A stretch of 64,000 nt of DNA from Desulforhopalus sp. (GCA_023231425.1 JALNVI010000002.1:11915-75914); one strand, 5' to 3'. Counted from the first letter of the stretch, positions 49,495-58,144 are shown. A program made the numbers and translations. Notes: a model not told the origin generated them from the sequence alone.

Positions 49495-50670
49495 TCAACC
49501 TTTCCAGAACGGGGACATAGCCCGCAGCGTCTCAATAATGCCAGGCATTTTTCCCAACACGAAATCGACCTCTTCCTCCGAATTATACGCACTCAGAGAA
49601 AATCGCACGGAGCCGTGAGCCGCCGTAAAAGGCACCCCCATGGCCCGCAGCACATGGGATGGCTCAAGGGAGCCAGAGGTACAGGCGGATCCGGAGGAGG
49701 CACAGATATTATAGAGGTTCATGTGCAGCAAAATCGCTTCCCCCTCCACCATCTCAAAGCTGATATTGGTAGTATTCGGCAGGCGGTTCTCCCGATTGCC
49801 GTTGAGAATTGACTGCGGTACAGACTGCAACAACCCTGCTTCGAGACGATCACGCAGAGCCTTCACCCTCGTATTTTCCTCTTCCATACGCGCTCCGGCC
49901 ATCTCACAGGCCTTGCCGAGAGCAACAATGGAGGCGACATTCTCCGTCCCCCCGCGACGCCCGCCCTCCTGATGACCGCCGGCGAGAAACGGCACATATG
50001 GCGTTCCCCTGCGAACATAGAGGATCCCGGTTCCCTTTGGGGCATGCAGTTTGTGCCCGGACATGGAGAGGAAATCCACAGCAACTTCAGCCAGATTTAT
50101 CGGAACCTTGCCCACTGCCTGCACGGAGTCGGTATGAAAGAGGATGCCGCGCTCTTTTGCCATCTGCGCCATCTCTTTAACAGGATAGATGTTGCCGGTT
50201 TCGTTGTTGGCCCACATCATCGAAACGATGGCGGTATCATCACTGAGCGCATCTTCATACTCTTTCAGATCAATCATCCCGGTGCTGTCCACCTTGAGGG
50301 CTGTGACCCGATATCTGCGACCGGTCATCACCTCAAGACTCTCGCTGAGATTTAGAATCGCTGGATGTTCCACCTGACTGGTAATTACATGACGCTTTTC
50401 GGGAAAAGAGCGCAACGCGGAGAGCACAGCAGTGGAGTCACTTTCGGTACCACAGGAGGTAAAGATAATCTCATCGGGATATGCACCAAGCAGGGTTGCC
50501 ACCTGCTGCCGCGCTTTCTTCACCGCCTCCCCAACCTGCCCGCCGAAAGTATGCATGGAAGAGGGGTTCCCGTACAATTCGGTGAGATAAGGCGTCATCG
50601 CCTCAAAGACTTCCGGAGCAACCTGCGTTGTTGCATTGTTGTCCATATAGATAACAGGATAATCAGCCAT
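49495..50670 (-). CDS. nifS: Cysteine desulfurase, NifS type
   Basis: PLP enzyme that delivers sulfur for Fe-S clusters. About 391 residues: MDNNATTQVAPEVFEAM, PLP lysine in SMSGHKLHAPKGTG, and the catalytic Cys in SSGSACTSGSLEPSHVL. The start overlaps the nifU stop (TGATG) with AGGAG just upstream, so the two are coupled. No nitrogenase genes are present; the pair probably serves general Fe-S assembly, as in many anaerobes. Confidence 0.95.
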   Translation of the reverse strand: MADYPVIYMDNNATTQVAPEVFEAMTPYLTELYGNPSSMHTFGGQVGEAVKKARQQVATLLGAYPDEIIFTSCGTESDSTAVLSALRSFPEKRHVITSQVEHPAILNLSESLEVMTGRRYRVTALKVDSTGMIDLKEYEDALSDDTAIVSMMWANNETGNIYPVKEMAQMAKERGILFHTDSVQAVGKVPINLAEVAVDFLSMSGHKLHAPKGTGILYVRRGTPYVPFLAGGHQEGGRRGGTENVASIVALGKACEMAGARMEEENTRVKALRDRLEAGLLQSVPQSILNGNRENRLPNTTNISFEMVEGEAILLHMNLYNICASSGSACTSGSLEPSHVLRAMGVPFTAAHGSVRFSLSAYNSEEEVDFVLGKMPGIIETLRAMSPFWKG

Positions 50671-51494
50671 CACTTCTCCTCCTCCTCAACAAGAAGAGTG
50701 TTGAGCACCCTTTCGCGAAGCTTTAGTTCCACCAGCTCTATGGTCGCACCGGATCTGCCGCTGGCAGCACTCAGAGAGACAATGACGGTATCACCGTCTA
50801 CATCCACCAGTTCAATGTCCCCGCCATCTTTCTTCAGGCCGGGACGAACCTCGCTCTCAAGAATCTCTTCAATCTTTTTGATCTTCTGCAGAGTGGTCAT
50901 TCTTTTTTTTACCACCGGCACCACTGGAATGGGGCTGACCTCATTAAGGGTCTCATTGAGAATTTCCTGCAGGTGCCCAAGGCATTTCCCACAGCCCCCG
51001 CCCGCCTTGGTAAAATTGGTAATATCCTCCACGCTGCGCAAATGGCTCTCAGTAATTGCCCGTTTTATCTCCACATCGGTAACTCCGAAACATTCGCAGA
51101 TCAATTCTCCTTCGGCAGCGGGCAGCGGCACGCCACGATAGTCGGCAATGGCAGCTTCCAGAGCCTCTCTGCCCATCACCGAGCAATGCATCTTCTCTTT
51201 CGGCAGTCCGCCAAGGGCCGCAGCAATATCTTCATTGGTAATTTTCGCTGCCTCATCCACCCGCAGTCCCCTCACCATTTCGGTGAGAATAGAAGAAGAG
51301 GCAATGGCAGAGGCACAGCCAAAGGTCTTGAATTTTGCATCGGTGATAACATCATTTTCTATCTTCAGGGTGAGCTTGAGTGCGTCACCACAGGAGAGAG
51401 AACCAACATCACCGGTTCCGCTGGGGTTTTCAATTTCGCCGACATTCTGCGGCTGAAGAAAGTGCTGCTGCACTTTATCGGTATATTCCCACAT
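50670..51494 (-). CDS. nifU: Fe-S cluster scaffold NifU, C-terminal Nfu domain lacking CxxC
   Basis: 274 residues in three domains. The IscU-like domain has the three scaffold Cys (C35 with D37, C60, C104). The central [2Fe-2S] domain has C133-x-C135 and C168-x2-C171. The C-terminal Nfu domain has the expected LKKDGGDIELVDVDGDTV, but where the cluster-binding CxxC should be it reads S245-G-R-S248 (AASGRSGAT). One base change per codon explains each Cys to Ser change. AGGGAG before the ATG at 51494 fixes the start; 15 upstream codons are rejected. It is followed by nifS. Confidence 0.94.
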   Translation of the reverse strand: MWEYTDKVQQHFLQPQNVGEIENPSGTGDVGSLSCGDALKLTLKIENDVITDAKFKTFGCASAIASSSILTEMVRGLRVDEAAKITNEDIAAALGGLPKEKMHCSVMGREALEAAIADYRGVPLPAAEGELICECFGVTDVEIKRAITESHLRSVEDITNFTKAGGGCGKCLGHLQEILNETLNEVSPIPVVPVVKKRMTTLQKIKKIEEILESEVRPGLKKDGGDIELVDVDGDTVIVSLSAASGRSGATIELVELKLRERVLNTLLVEEEEK

Positions 51495-51665
51495 ATTGTA
51501 CTCCCTGGAATTGACGGATATAAAGGCAGAAGACTGCACTTCACAGCTTCTGCCAGACGGCCCTTATTTCAAGATTTTCTACAGGATACCAATGACCCTT
51601 TTCAAGCAGACAGGCACAATACTAATTGCTTTGACAAAAATCAAATCTGAAAAAATATACCGTAA

Positions 51666-51970
51666 GGGAACCTTGAAACATCTTGTATTTTGTTCATATT
51701 CGAGGCACAGGATAAAATTTATTACAGCCATGATTGATAGCGGAGTCCAGGAGTCTGCCGGATAATAAGTTCTGTTTCTTATATTGAAGTATTTGGGGGA
51801 AAATCAAGTACACGCATGTGGTTGATATTTCGAGTATTGGTTCTTTGGAAATAACGCCACTATGGGAGAAAAGGTCTAAATCCGACAGACTTCTGGCGCT
51901 TACCTCCGGGGATAATTTTTTGGCTGTAACGAAGAAGATGGCCCAAAGACCTGCTCTTCGATGTTCTCTG
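51666..51970 (+). repeat. Family A repeat with nested family B
   Basis: Left end GGGAACCTTGAAACATC, then TTGTATTTTGTTCATATTCG, AAATTTATTACAGCC and GCGGAGTCC. The family B insert occupies 51749-51894. Family A resumes at TGGCGCTTACCTCC and continues through GATAATTTTTTGGCTGTAAC to a decayed right end (CTTCGATGTTCTC). Confidence 0.75.
51749..51894. mobile_element. Family B MITE-like element, copy 3 (146 bp)
   Basis: Terminal repeats AGGAGTCTGCCGGATAA (51749-51765) and AAATCCGACAGACTTCT (51878-51894) are imperfect complements. It shares its interior with copy 1 (AATCAAGTACACGCATGTGG) and copy 2. It occupies the same point of family A as copy 1. Confidence 0.75.
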
Positions 51971-52059
51971 AAGATTTTGCAGCGTCCGGGAAACAGAAAA
52001 GGCGGCAGATACACAATCCCGCCGCCTTCACACCTTCACGTCCGCACCAGAGCTTACGC

Positions 52060-52105
52060 AGACCTTGAAGGACCTTGTATTTCGTTCATCTTCGATGTTC
52101 CCTTA
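52060..52105 (+). repeat. Family A deletion derivative at the phosphomutase stop
   Basis: AGACCTTGAAGGACCTTG then TATTTCGTTCATCTTCGATG and TTCCCTTA: left end joined directly to a right end. The CCCTTA end supplies the TAA stop of the convergent gene. Confidence 0.65.
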
Positions 52106-53815
52106 CATCAGACCTGTCTCTCTGAGCAGTTCCGTTGCCGCGGCCATCAACTCCGCCATTCCTTCCGGAGTACGGCTCTCCACATAAAAACGGACCTTGG
52201 ATTCCGTCCCTGAAGGACGAATCATCAGCCAGGAACCGTCCTCAAAAACAAATTTGTGGCCGTCAAGGGTGATAACATCCTTCACCCGACGCGGAACACC
52301 ACCAACTTTTATCTCGCTGCCCACGCCATATTTGCCAAGCCCGGCCAGTTTTTTCTGCAGCTCCGGACCCTTTACCAACACATCAAAACCATCCCTGGCA
52401 GGCAGATACTGACCATACTCCGCCTCAATCTCCCGCAGATACTCGCCGAGATTCTTCCCACTGTTCTGCACCATGGCCAACGCCAGCAGCAGACCAATAT
52501 AGGCATCCTTTTCCGCAGTGTGCCCGAGGATGGAGATACCGTCGGACTCTTCAAAATAGACCAGCGCTTCGCCGATCACCGGCTTGAAATTTTTGAAACC
52601 CACCGCCGGCTCATAAACCTTTTCTCCCAGACCTGCGGCAATGCCGTTGGCAAGGTTGGAGGTGGCGACGGTCTTGGCGACCAGTCCAGACAGGCCCTTC
52701 TTCTCATGGAGAAAGTGGTAGGCCATCGCACCAAAGTGATTCATGGTGATTTCGGTTTCCCCGTCGGAGAAACGAATGCGGTCGCCATCGGGGTCAATAA
52801 TTGCACCGATTTTCAATCTCTCCGGTCGACTCATCAGCAGATCATTCACCGCCTTGAGATTAGCCAGCGAGGGTTCCGGAGCCACACCACCGAAGGTGAC
52901 ATCGGCATCGGCGCGCAGATGAGCAAAGGAGGGGGCTGTGTTCCCGCCCTCGGCACCATACAGACGTTTAATATGCTGACGGCTGGCACCATGCACACTG
53001 TCTACCGCGAGGAAGAGATCGGGGTTGTTACGGGCAGCACGGGTAATCTCATAGAGATCAAGGTGGTGTTTTGACTCTCCCTTCTCAACCTCCTGCAGCC
53101 AGCTGCCAAAGGAATCAATGACCTGAACGCTGTCATGGGCCAGCAGCCTGGTTATACTCCACAGTTCCGGAACAGGTTCCTGCAGTTCACTCTCCACAAT
53201 CTCCCGTGCATAAACGGTAAGCTTCTCGGTAAGTTCAGTGGCAGCTGAACCGGCGTCGGCAGCATTATATTTGAATCCGCCGTAATCCAGTGGATTGTGG
53301 GAAGGCGTCAAATTGACAGAGAAAGCAAGCTTCTGCTGTTCCACCACCGCAGAAAGGACACCAGTGGTTGTCTCACCGGCATAAGAGACCGCAAAGCCAG
53401 CCTCGACCAGCTCTCTCGCCGCCTGGATGGCGAGAATCTCACCGCCAAAACGACTGTCATGGCCAATCACACAACCGCGCCTCCGGGCCTCGGCAAGACT
53501 GGCGACACCGAGGAGTGCGGGAAGCTCGGGAAAAGCATCCATTTCACTGTAGAGACGAATGATGGCACGGGTTACCTGAGTGACGCTCTTCACCGTCAAC
53601 TCCCTGCCAAGTAAACCACGCCAGCCGGAAGTCCCGAACTTCACGGGATTGCACGGAGCTGCGGTATTCGTTTTTATCTCATCAAGAAGCAGATCATATA
53701 CCTCTGAGAGAAGGCGGTCCCGCTGCAAATCGTCACCGGCAAGGATGGCCCGTATCATCCCAAAATAATCGTTATCAGCGTGGTTCTTGTGTACAGTAAA
53801 GTGGTCTGTGAGCAT
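52103..53815 (-). CDS. Phosphoglucomutase/phosphomannomutase
   Basis: 570 residues of the alpha-D-phosphohexomutase superfamily, interconverting sugar 1- and 6-phosphates for glycogen and surface sugars. Seen: substrate-loop start KFGTSGWRGLLG, phosphoserine S172 in LTPSHNPLDYGGFKYN, Mg loop IDPDGDRIRF, and the C-terminal phosphate-binding IRPSGTESKVRFYVES. The ATG at 53815 has GAGGAG seven bases upstream; a longer frame to 53863 overlaps the Trm112-like gene and is rejected. The stop is formed by a family A end. Substrate (glucose or mannose) cannot be decided. Confidence 0.93.
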   Translation of the reverse strand: MLTDHFTVHKNHADNDYFGMIRAILAGDDLQRDRLLSEVYDLLLDEIKTNTAAPCNPVKFGTSGWRGLLGRELTVKSVTQVTRAIIRLYSEMDAFPELPALLGVASLAEARRRGCVIGHDSRFGGEILAIQAARELVEAGFAVSYAGETTTGVLSAVVEQQKLAFSVNLTPSHNPLDYGGFKYNAADAGSAATELTEKLTVYAREIVESELQEPVPELWSITRLLAHDSVQVIDSFGSWLQEVEKGESKHHLDLYEITRAARNNPDLFLAVDSVHGASRQHIKRLYGAEGGNTAPSFAHLRADADVTFGGVAPEPSLANLKAVNDLLMSRPERLKIGAIIDPDGDRIRFSDGETEITMNHFGAMAYHFLHEKKGLSGLVAKTVATSNLANGIAAGLGEKVYEPAVGFKNFKPVIGEALVYFEESDGISILGHTAEKDAYIGLLLALAMVQNSGKNLGEYLREIEAEYGQYLPARDGFDVLVKGPELQKKLAGLGKYGVGSEIKVGGVPRRVKDVITLDGHKFVFEDGSWLMIRPSGTESKVRFYVESRTPEGMAELMAAATELLRETGLM

Positions 53816-53825
53816 GGCAGTCTCC

Positions 53826-53999
53826 TCAGTTGTCGGCAGCATCAAGTTTTTTGGCTTCATCAACCAGCATTATCGGAATATCATCCTTTATCTCATACAA
53901 CAGATGGCACTTCTCGCAAACCAGCCCACCTTCTTTCTCCTTCACCGGCCCTCTGCACTGCGGACAGGCAAGGATATCAAGCAGTTCCTGTTTTAACAT
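53826..53999 (-). CDS. Trm112-family small zinc-finger protein
   Basis: A 57-residue protein beginning MLKQELLDILACPQC. It has a CPQC pair, a second C-x2-C (LVCEKCHLLYEI), and the family ending DDIPIMLVDEAKKLD. These match the UPF0434/Trm112 small zinc-ribbon family; relatives activate methyltransferases in other domains of life, but the bacterial role is unknown. GGGG lies upstream of a double ATG. It lies ten bases ahead of the phosphomutase start, so the two are probably cotranscribed. Confidence 0.88.
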   Translation of the reverse strand: MLKQELLDILACPQCRGPVKEKEGGLVCEKCHLLYEIKDDIPIMLVDEAKKLDAADN

Positions 54000-54058
54000 C
54001 ATATTCCCCTTTTGCTGTTTTCACGGTATATTGGTCGCCTGTAATTTCGTGGACTTCT

Positions 54059-54216
54059 GGGAACATCAAATAATCGCCCATCTTCATGGCTGCAGTCAAA
54101 AATTTATCCTCCGACAAAGCGAGGAACGAGACGTCGAGAGATCAAATATATGCCTGCAGTAAATTTCCTCCTGTGCCTCGAATTAAACGAAATACAAACT
54201 TTTTCGAGGGACCCTT
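54059..54216 (-). repeat. Family A repeat, long form (about 158 bp)
   Basis: Inverted copy in the gap upstream of proC: CAAATAATCGCCCATCTTC, GCAGTCAAAAATTTATCC, CAAAGCGAGGAACGAGACG, GCAGTAAATTTCCTCC, TTAAACGAAATACAAAC and a decayed end TTTTTCGAGGGACCC. Confidence 0.72.
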
Positions 54217-54296
54217 TTATCATCTTTGGGAAGCTGGAGACCCGATGCGTACCCCCCTTTCCGTTTTCATACTAACACAAATTACTGGAGCGTAAA

Positions 54297-55106
54297 ATGG
54301 ACAAACATATTGGTTTTATCGGCGGTGGACAGATGGCAGAGGCACTGATTCGTGGAATCCTCACCGCCAAGCTGTATACCCCCACCCAAATTCACGCCAC
54401 CGACCCAAACGAAATCCGACGTCAGCACCTGCATAACACCTATGACATCACAGTCAGCGATGATAACGAGACGGTACTGCACTGTGATTATATTGTCCTC
54501 GCAGTGAAACCTCAGCACATGGAGGAGGCCCTGCTCACCATCCGCGACAACCTCACCCCCGACCACCTGCTGATCACCATCGCCGCCGGTCCGCCCCTCT
54601 CCTTTTATGCGCAGAAAACCGGCCGCAATAATCTGCGGATGATTCGGGTAATGCCCAACACCCCCGCACTTCTCCTCGCCGGAGCCTCAGCACTCGCACC
54701 GAATGGCAACGCAACCAGCCATGACATGAACACGGCGCTGGACATCTTCAATGCAGTCGGCACCGCCGTGGTTATTGAAGAGCATCAACTTGATGCCGTC
54801 ACAGGTTTGAGCGGTTCCGGGCCAACCTACGTCTACAGCTTTATCGATGGGCTGATTTCTGCCGGAGTGGAACAGGGGCTGCCTCTCGCAATATCAGAAA
54901 AACTGGTTCTGCAAACCGTTGAGGGGGCGCTGAAACTGGTCCGGGAAACCGGAGAACATCCCGCCAGACTGACCACCCGGGTAACCTCCCCCGGCGGAAC
55001 TGCCATTGCGGGCGTGCACGTGCTGAAGAGAGCCGGCTTTGAAGGTATCTTAATGGACTGCGTTGCGGCTGCCACCAAACGCTCAAAAGAACTCGGGAAC
55101 AGCTGA
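54297..55106 (+). CDS. proC: Pyrroline-5-carboxylate reductase
   Basis: Last step of proline synthesis. 269 residues with the Rossmann motif IGFIGGGQMAEALIRG, VLAVKPQHMEEAL, IRVMPNTPALLLAGASAL and the C-terminal catalytic segment TGLSGSGPTYVYSFIDGL with VTSPGGTAIAGVHVL. Together with proB and proA the window holds the full proline pathway. It overlaps nadK by one base (TGATG). Confidence 0.97.
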   Translation: MDKHIGFIGGGQMAEALIRGILTAKLYTPTQIHATDPNEIRRQHLHNTYDITVSDDNETVLHCDYIVLAVKPQHMEEALLTIRDNLTPDHLLITIAAGPPLSFYAQKTGRNNLRMIRVMPNTPALLLAGASALAPNGNATSHDMNTALDIFNAVGTAVVIEEHQLDAVTGLSGSGPTYVYSFIDGLISAGVEQGLPLAISEKLVLQTVEGALKLVRETGEHPARLTTRVTSPGGTAIAGVHVLKRAGFEGILMDCVAAATKRSKELGNS

Positions 55107-55999
55107 TGGAGATCTCCGTGGAACCCTCCGTTGATACCTCCCGCTGTCCAGGGTTTCGCTGTGAGAAACGGCTGACCCTGAGACAGGTCTCAATCATCAC
55201 CAAACCCGGAAATACGCCTTCCGCTCACTACGCGGAGGTTCTCAGCGGCTGGTTGAAGAACCGGGGTGTCGATTCAGTACGGGAAGAGATCAATGAAGAC
55301 ATTGATATGGTAATTGTCCTCGGCGGAGATGGGACCCTGCTTCATATCGCCGATCAGGCCGCCCGGCACGGAATCCCCGTGCTGGGCATCAACTTCGGCA
55401 ATCTCGGTTTTCTCAGTGACATCACAGAGGAGGAGGCATTCACAGCGCTGGAGAGAATCCTCAAGGGAGAGATTATTATTGAGAACCGTCAGATGCTGGC
55501 CAGCCGCTTGATCACCGCCGACGGAGAAAGCGAGGTGTGCCACTGTCTGAATGATATCGTTATCGCCAAAAACGTTCTCGCCCGCCTGCTTACCCTCGCC
55601 ACCACGGCCGACGGCAAACTGCTCAACACCTATCGGGCTGACGGTCTGATCATCTCCACCCCGTCAGGCTCCACCGCCTGGAACCTTTCCGCTGGTGGAC
55701 CGCTGGTCTATCCAGGACTGGCGACCACCGTCATCACACCGATCTGCCCCTTCATGCTCAGCTCACGGCCAATAATTTTGCCCGCAGCCAAGCGCCTGCA
55801 CATAACCCTCAAAGCGGATATTGAGCGTGACGCCGCCCAGGTAATTATGGACGGCCGCGCCCGCATGGAGATCAGTAACGGCGATACTCTTGAGATCTGC
55901 ACGGCAAGTCACCCGCTGCAGCTTGTGGTCACCTCCACCCGCGACTGGTTTTCCATCCTTCGCAGCAAACTGCACTGGGGAGAGAGCCGGGACAGGTAG
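55106..55999 (+). CDS. nadK: NAD kinase
   Basis: Phosphorylates NAD to NADP. 297 residues with GGDGTLLHIAD, INFGNLGFLSDI, the NDIVIAKNV region and TPSGSTAWNLSAGGPLVYP. It begins at the proC stop and is translationally coupled to it. NAD synthesis (nadD), repair (nnr) and NADP supply (nadK) all fall in this window, though in separate units. Confidence 0.97.
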   Translation: MEISVEPSVDTSRCPGFRCEKRLTLRQVSIITKPGNTPSAHYAEVLSGWLKNRGVDSVREEINEDIDMVIVLGGDGTLLHIADQAARHGIPVLGINFGNLGFLSDITEEEAFTALERILKGEIIIENRQMLASRLITADGESEVCHCLNDIVIAKNVLARLLTLATTADGKLLNTYRADGLIISTPSGSTAWNLSAGGPLVYPGLATTVITPICPFMLSSRPIILPAAKRLHITLKADIERDAAQVIMDGRARMEISNGDTLEICTASHPLQLVVTSTRDWFSILRSKLHWGESRDR

Positions 56000-56039
56000 A
56001 AACAACAAATGAGAGCCCTGAATTTTCAAGGTTCTCATT

Positions 56040-56178
56040 TGGTAACTTCTCAAAAAATTATGGGGAAAGGGAAAAAGGAAGCAGAAGACAGGAAAAAACA
56101 GGGCAACAAAATCCGATGACATCTGCGGTGAGAACTTACGGTTCGCTGGCCATCCAGCCTTTGGCTTTGTCGTCTTTT
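56040..56178. repeat. Family C repeat (about 140 bp)
   Basis: GGTAACTTCTCAAAAAATTA at the left, GGGGAAAGGGAAAAAGG, GGGCAACAAAATCCGATGAC, and ACATCTGCGGTGAGAAC, parallel to 1910-2010 and 58145-58260. Confidence 0.7.
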
Positions 56179-56353
56179 GGGGACCTTGAAACAGCTTGTA
56201 TTTCGTTCATATTCGAGACACAGAAGGGAATTTGCCACAGGCAATAGATTGCTCTCGGAGTCTGACGCTTACCTCGACGTCTCGTTCCTCGCTATGTCGG
56301 AGGATAATTTTTTGACTCTAATTAAGAAGATGGCCGATTATTCAAGGGCCCCT
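56179..56353 (+). repeat. Family A repeat, most complete copy (175 bp)
   Basis: GGGGACCTTGAAACAGCTTG, TATTTCGTTCATATTCGAG, GCCACAGGCAATAGATTG, CTCGGAGTCTGACGCTTACC, TCGACGTCTCGTTCCTCGC, GTCGGAGGATAATTTTTTGA, AAGATGGCCGATTATTCAAG. Useful as the reference for the long form. Confidence 0.8.
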
Positions 56354-56433
56354 TTTGCCTCTCTTCGCCTTCCTTCGTTTTCCTTCGCGGTAAAAAATTG
56401 TCTTACCGCTTTTTGCTTTTCCCTTCCGTCAAC

Positions 56434-57837
56434 TCACTTTTGTTTCTTCTTCAACTGATACTTCTTCATTTTGTACTGCAGTAAACTCTTGGTGATGCCG
56501 AGCTGTTCGGCAGCACGGGCCTGGACGTTGTCATTCTCCTCCAGCGCCTGGGCCAGCATCCCCTTCTCCACAGAATAGAGCACTTCGTTGAGAGTAGCGC
56601 TGTGCGGGATCATCTTCAAAAGGTCGGATTCTCCCGGCATGGAGGTCTCTTCCAGCAGGGTATCCGGCTGCACGTCCTCCGGCCTGATCTCCCCGTCACT
56701 GCAGAGAATAGCAGCCCGTTCAATGGTGTTTTCCAGTTCACGGATATTCCCCTCCCAGGGGAGCCGCATCAGCAGCTGCATCGCCTCAGGGGAAACATGC
56801 AGAGTATCCTGCCCCAGCTCTCTGCGCGCTTTTTCGAGAAAATGGCTGACCAGCAGAGGCAGGTCATCCAGACGCTCGCGCAGAGGTGGCAGGAACAGCG
56901 GGATAACATTCAGGCGATAGAAGAGATCTTCCCGAAAGCGCCCGGCAGAGACCTCTTCGCGCAGATCACGGTTGGTCGCGCTGAGGATACGCACGTTTAT
57001 ATCAAGGGTCTTACTGCCGCCCACCCGCTCAAAGCTCTTCTCCTGCAGCACCCGCAGCAGCTTGGACTGCAACTGCAGCGGAATTTCCCCCACCTCATCA
57101 AGAAAGATGGTCCCGTCGTCGGCGAGTTCAAAACGTCCTTTGCGCATTGTTGCCGCACCGGTAAAGGCACCCTTTTCATGGCCAAAGAGTTCACTCTCAA
57201 GCAGGTTTTCCGACAGGGCCGCGCAGTTGACGGCGATAAAGGGTTTTCCCTTGCGCCTGCTGCGTTCGTGGATGGCTCGCGCCACCAGTTCCTTCCCGGT
57301 TCCACTTTCACCGTTGATGAGCACTGAGGCCTGGGTCGGGGCAACCTTCTCTATAAGATCATAGACCTGCATCATCCGCGGGTTTTTCCCCACCATGCCA
57401 GAGTAGCCGCCCTGTTGCGGTTTACGCAGGCGGGTGTTTTCAAGAATCAGCTTATAGTGTTCCACCGCCTTGCTCACGGTGACAATCAGTTCATCATTGG
57501 AAAACGGTTTAGAAAGGTAGTTGAAAGCGCCCTCGCGCATCGCCTCTACGGCCCGCTCCACCTCGGCAAAAGCTGTAATGACAATCACCGGCAGACCGGG
57601 AGTCACCTTCTGCGCCTGCTTCATGAATTCAAGACCGTTAATCCCCGGCATCATCATATCAGTAACAACGGTGTAGATATCAATATTGTCGACCATCTCC
57701 AAACCTTCTTCACCGCTGGCGGCAGTAAAGACTTCATACCCCTCTTCCCGCAGCAGCTCTCTGAGGACAACGAGATAATTCGGCTCATCATCAACGATGA
57801 GAATGGGATCCTTCACCCTTTCATTTTCTTTTTCCAT
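56434..57837 (-). CDS. Sigma-54-dependent response regulator (NtrC family)
   Basis: 467 residues: receiver (DD near residue 16, phosphoacceptor D60 in VVTDMMMPG, K in YLSKPF), AAA+ domain with Walker A GESGTGKELVAR and the sigma-54 contact loop GAFTGA near residue 222, and a C-terminal Fis-type helix-turn-helix (QARAAEQLGITKSLLQYKM). It activates sigma-54 promoters after phosphorylation. No histidine kinase is adjacent, so it is an orphan by position; the target genes cannot be told. Confidence 0.95.
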   Translation of the reverse strand: MEKENERVKDPILIVDDEPNYLVVLRELLREEGYEVFTAASGEEGLEMVDNIDIYTVVTDMMMPGINGLEFMKQAQKVTPGLPVIVITAFAEVERAVEAMREGAFNYLSKPFSNDELIVTVSKAVEHYKLILENTRLRKPQQGGYSGMVGKNPRMMQVYDLIEKVAPTQASVLINGESGTGKELVARAIHERSRRKGKPFIAVNCAALSENLLESELFGHEKGAFTGAATMRKGRFELADDGTIFLDEVGEIPLQLQSKLLRVLQEKSFERVGGSKTLDINVRILSATNRDLREEVSAGRFREDLFYRLNVIPLFLPPLRERLDDLPLLVSHFLEKARRELGQDTLHVSPEAMQLLMRLPWEGNIRELENTIERAAILCSDGEIRPEDVQPDTLLEETSMPGESDLLKMIPHSATLNEVLYSVEKGMLAQALEENDNVQARAAEQLGITKSLLQYKMKKYQLKKKQK

Positions 57838-57884
57838 GGTTTGACCTGTTTATAAGCGGAGTGATATCGGGAATTTATTTGAGA

Positions 57885-57927
57885 ACAGGAAGGCTGGCGG
57901 AAACGCCTGGCAGACAAAACTTCCTGT
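57885..57927. promoter_or_regulatory. Nested inverted repeats upstream of the NtrC-type gene
   Basis: ACAGGAAG (57885-57892) and CTTCCTGT (57920-57927) enclose GGCG-GAAA-CGCC, a small hairpin with a GNRA-type loop on the plus strand. It lies about 50 bases upstream of the regulator start. It could be an RNA structure or a protein site. Confidence 0.4.
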
Positions 57928-58144
57928 ATGTTTATCTCGCTGATAACATAATACTTTTCGTTGAAATTGCGATGTTTCACGCCAGGATTGCAAAGATGTA
58001 ATTCACAGGCAGAGTCTCCCTGGAAAAAGGAAAGGCTTCGCGAAACCATGTCCGCAAAGCCTTTTCTGTCTCAAGAGTCCCTCAATGGTCTCTTGAAGGA
58101 CCTTATATTCCCTTCATATTCGAGGCACAGAAGGGAATTTACAG

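Larger units (their letters stand above)
51495..52102. other. 608-bp intergenic region: nifU leader plus nested repeats
   Basis: Next to nifU there is an inverted repeat GGCAGAAG (51525-51532) / CTTCTGCC (51547-51554) that would form a hairpin in the leader. From 51666 to 51970 lies a family A copy carrying a nested family B element, and 52060-52103 is a short family A deletion form touching the phosphomutase stop. I see no gene. Confidence 0.6.

Noticed and set aside
57885..57927. Possible c-di-GMP riboswitch because of a GAAA-loop hairpin followed by GACAAAA
   Set aside because: The key GACGCAAAGCC and GGGCAAACC positions do not match, and no gene follows on that strand.
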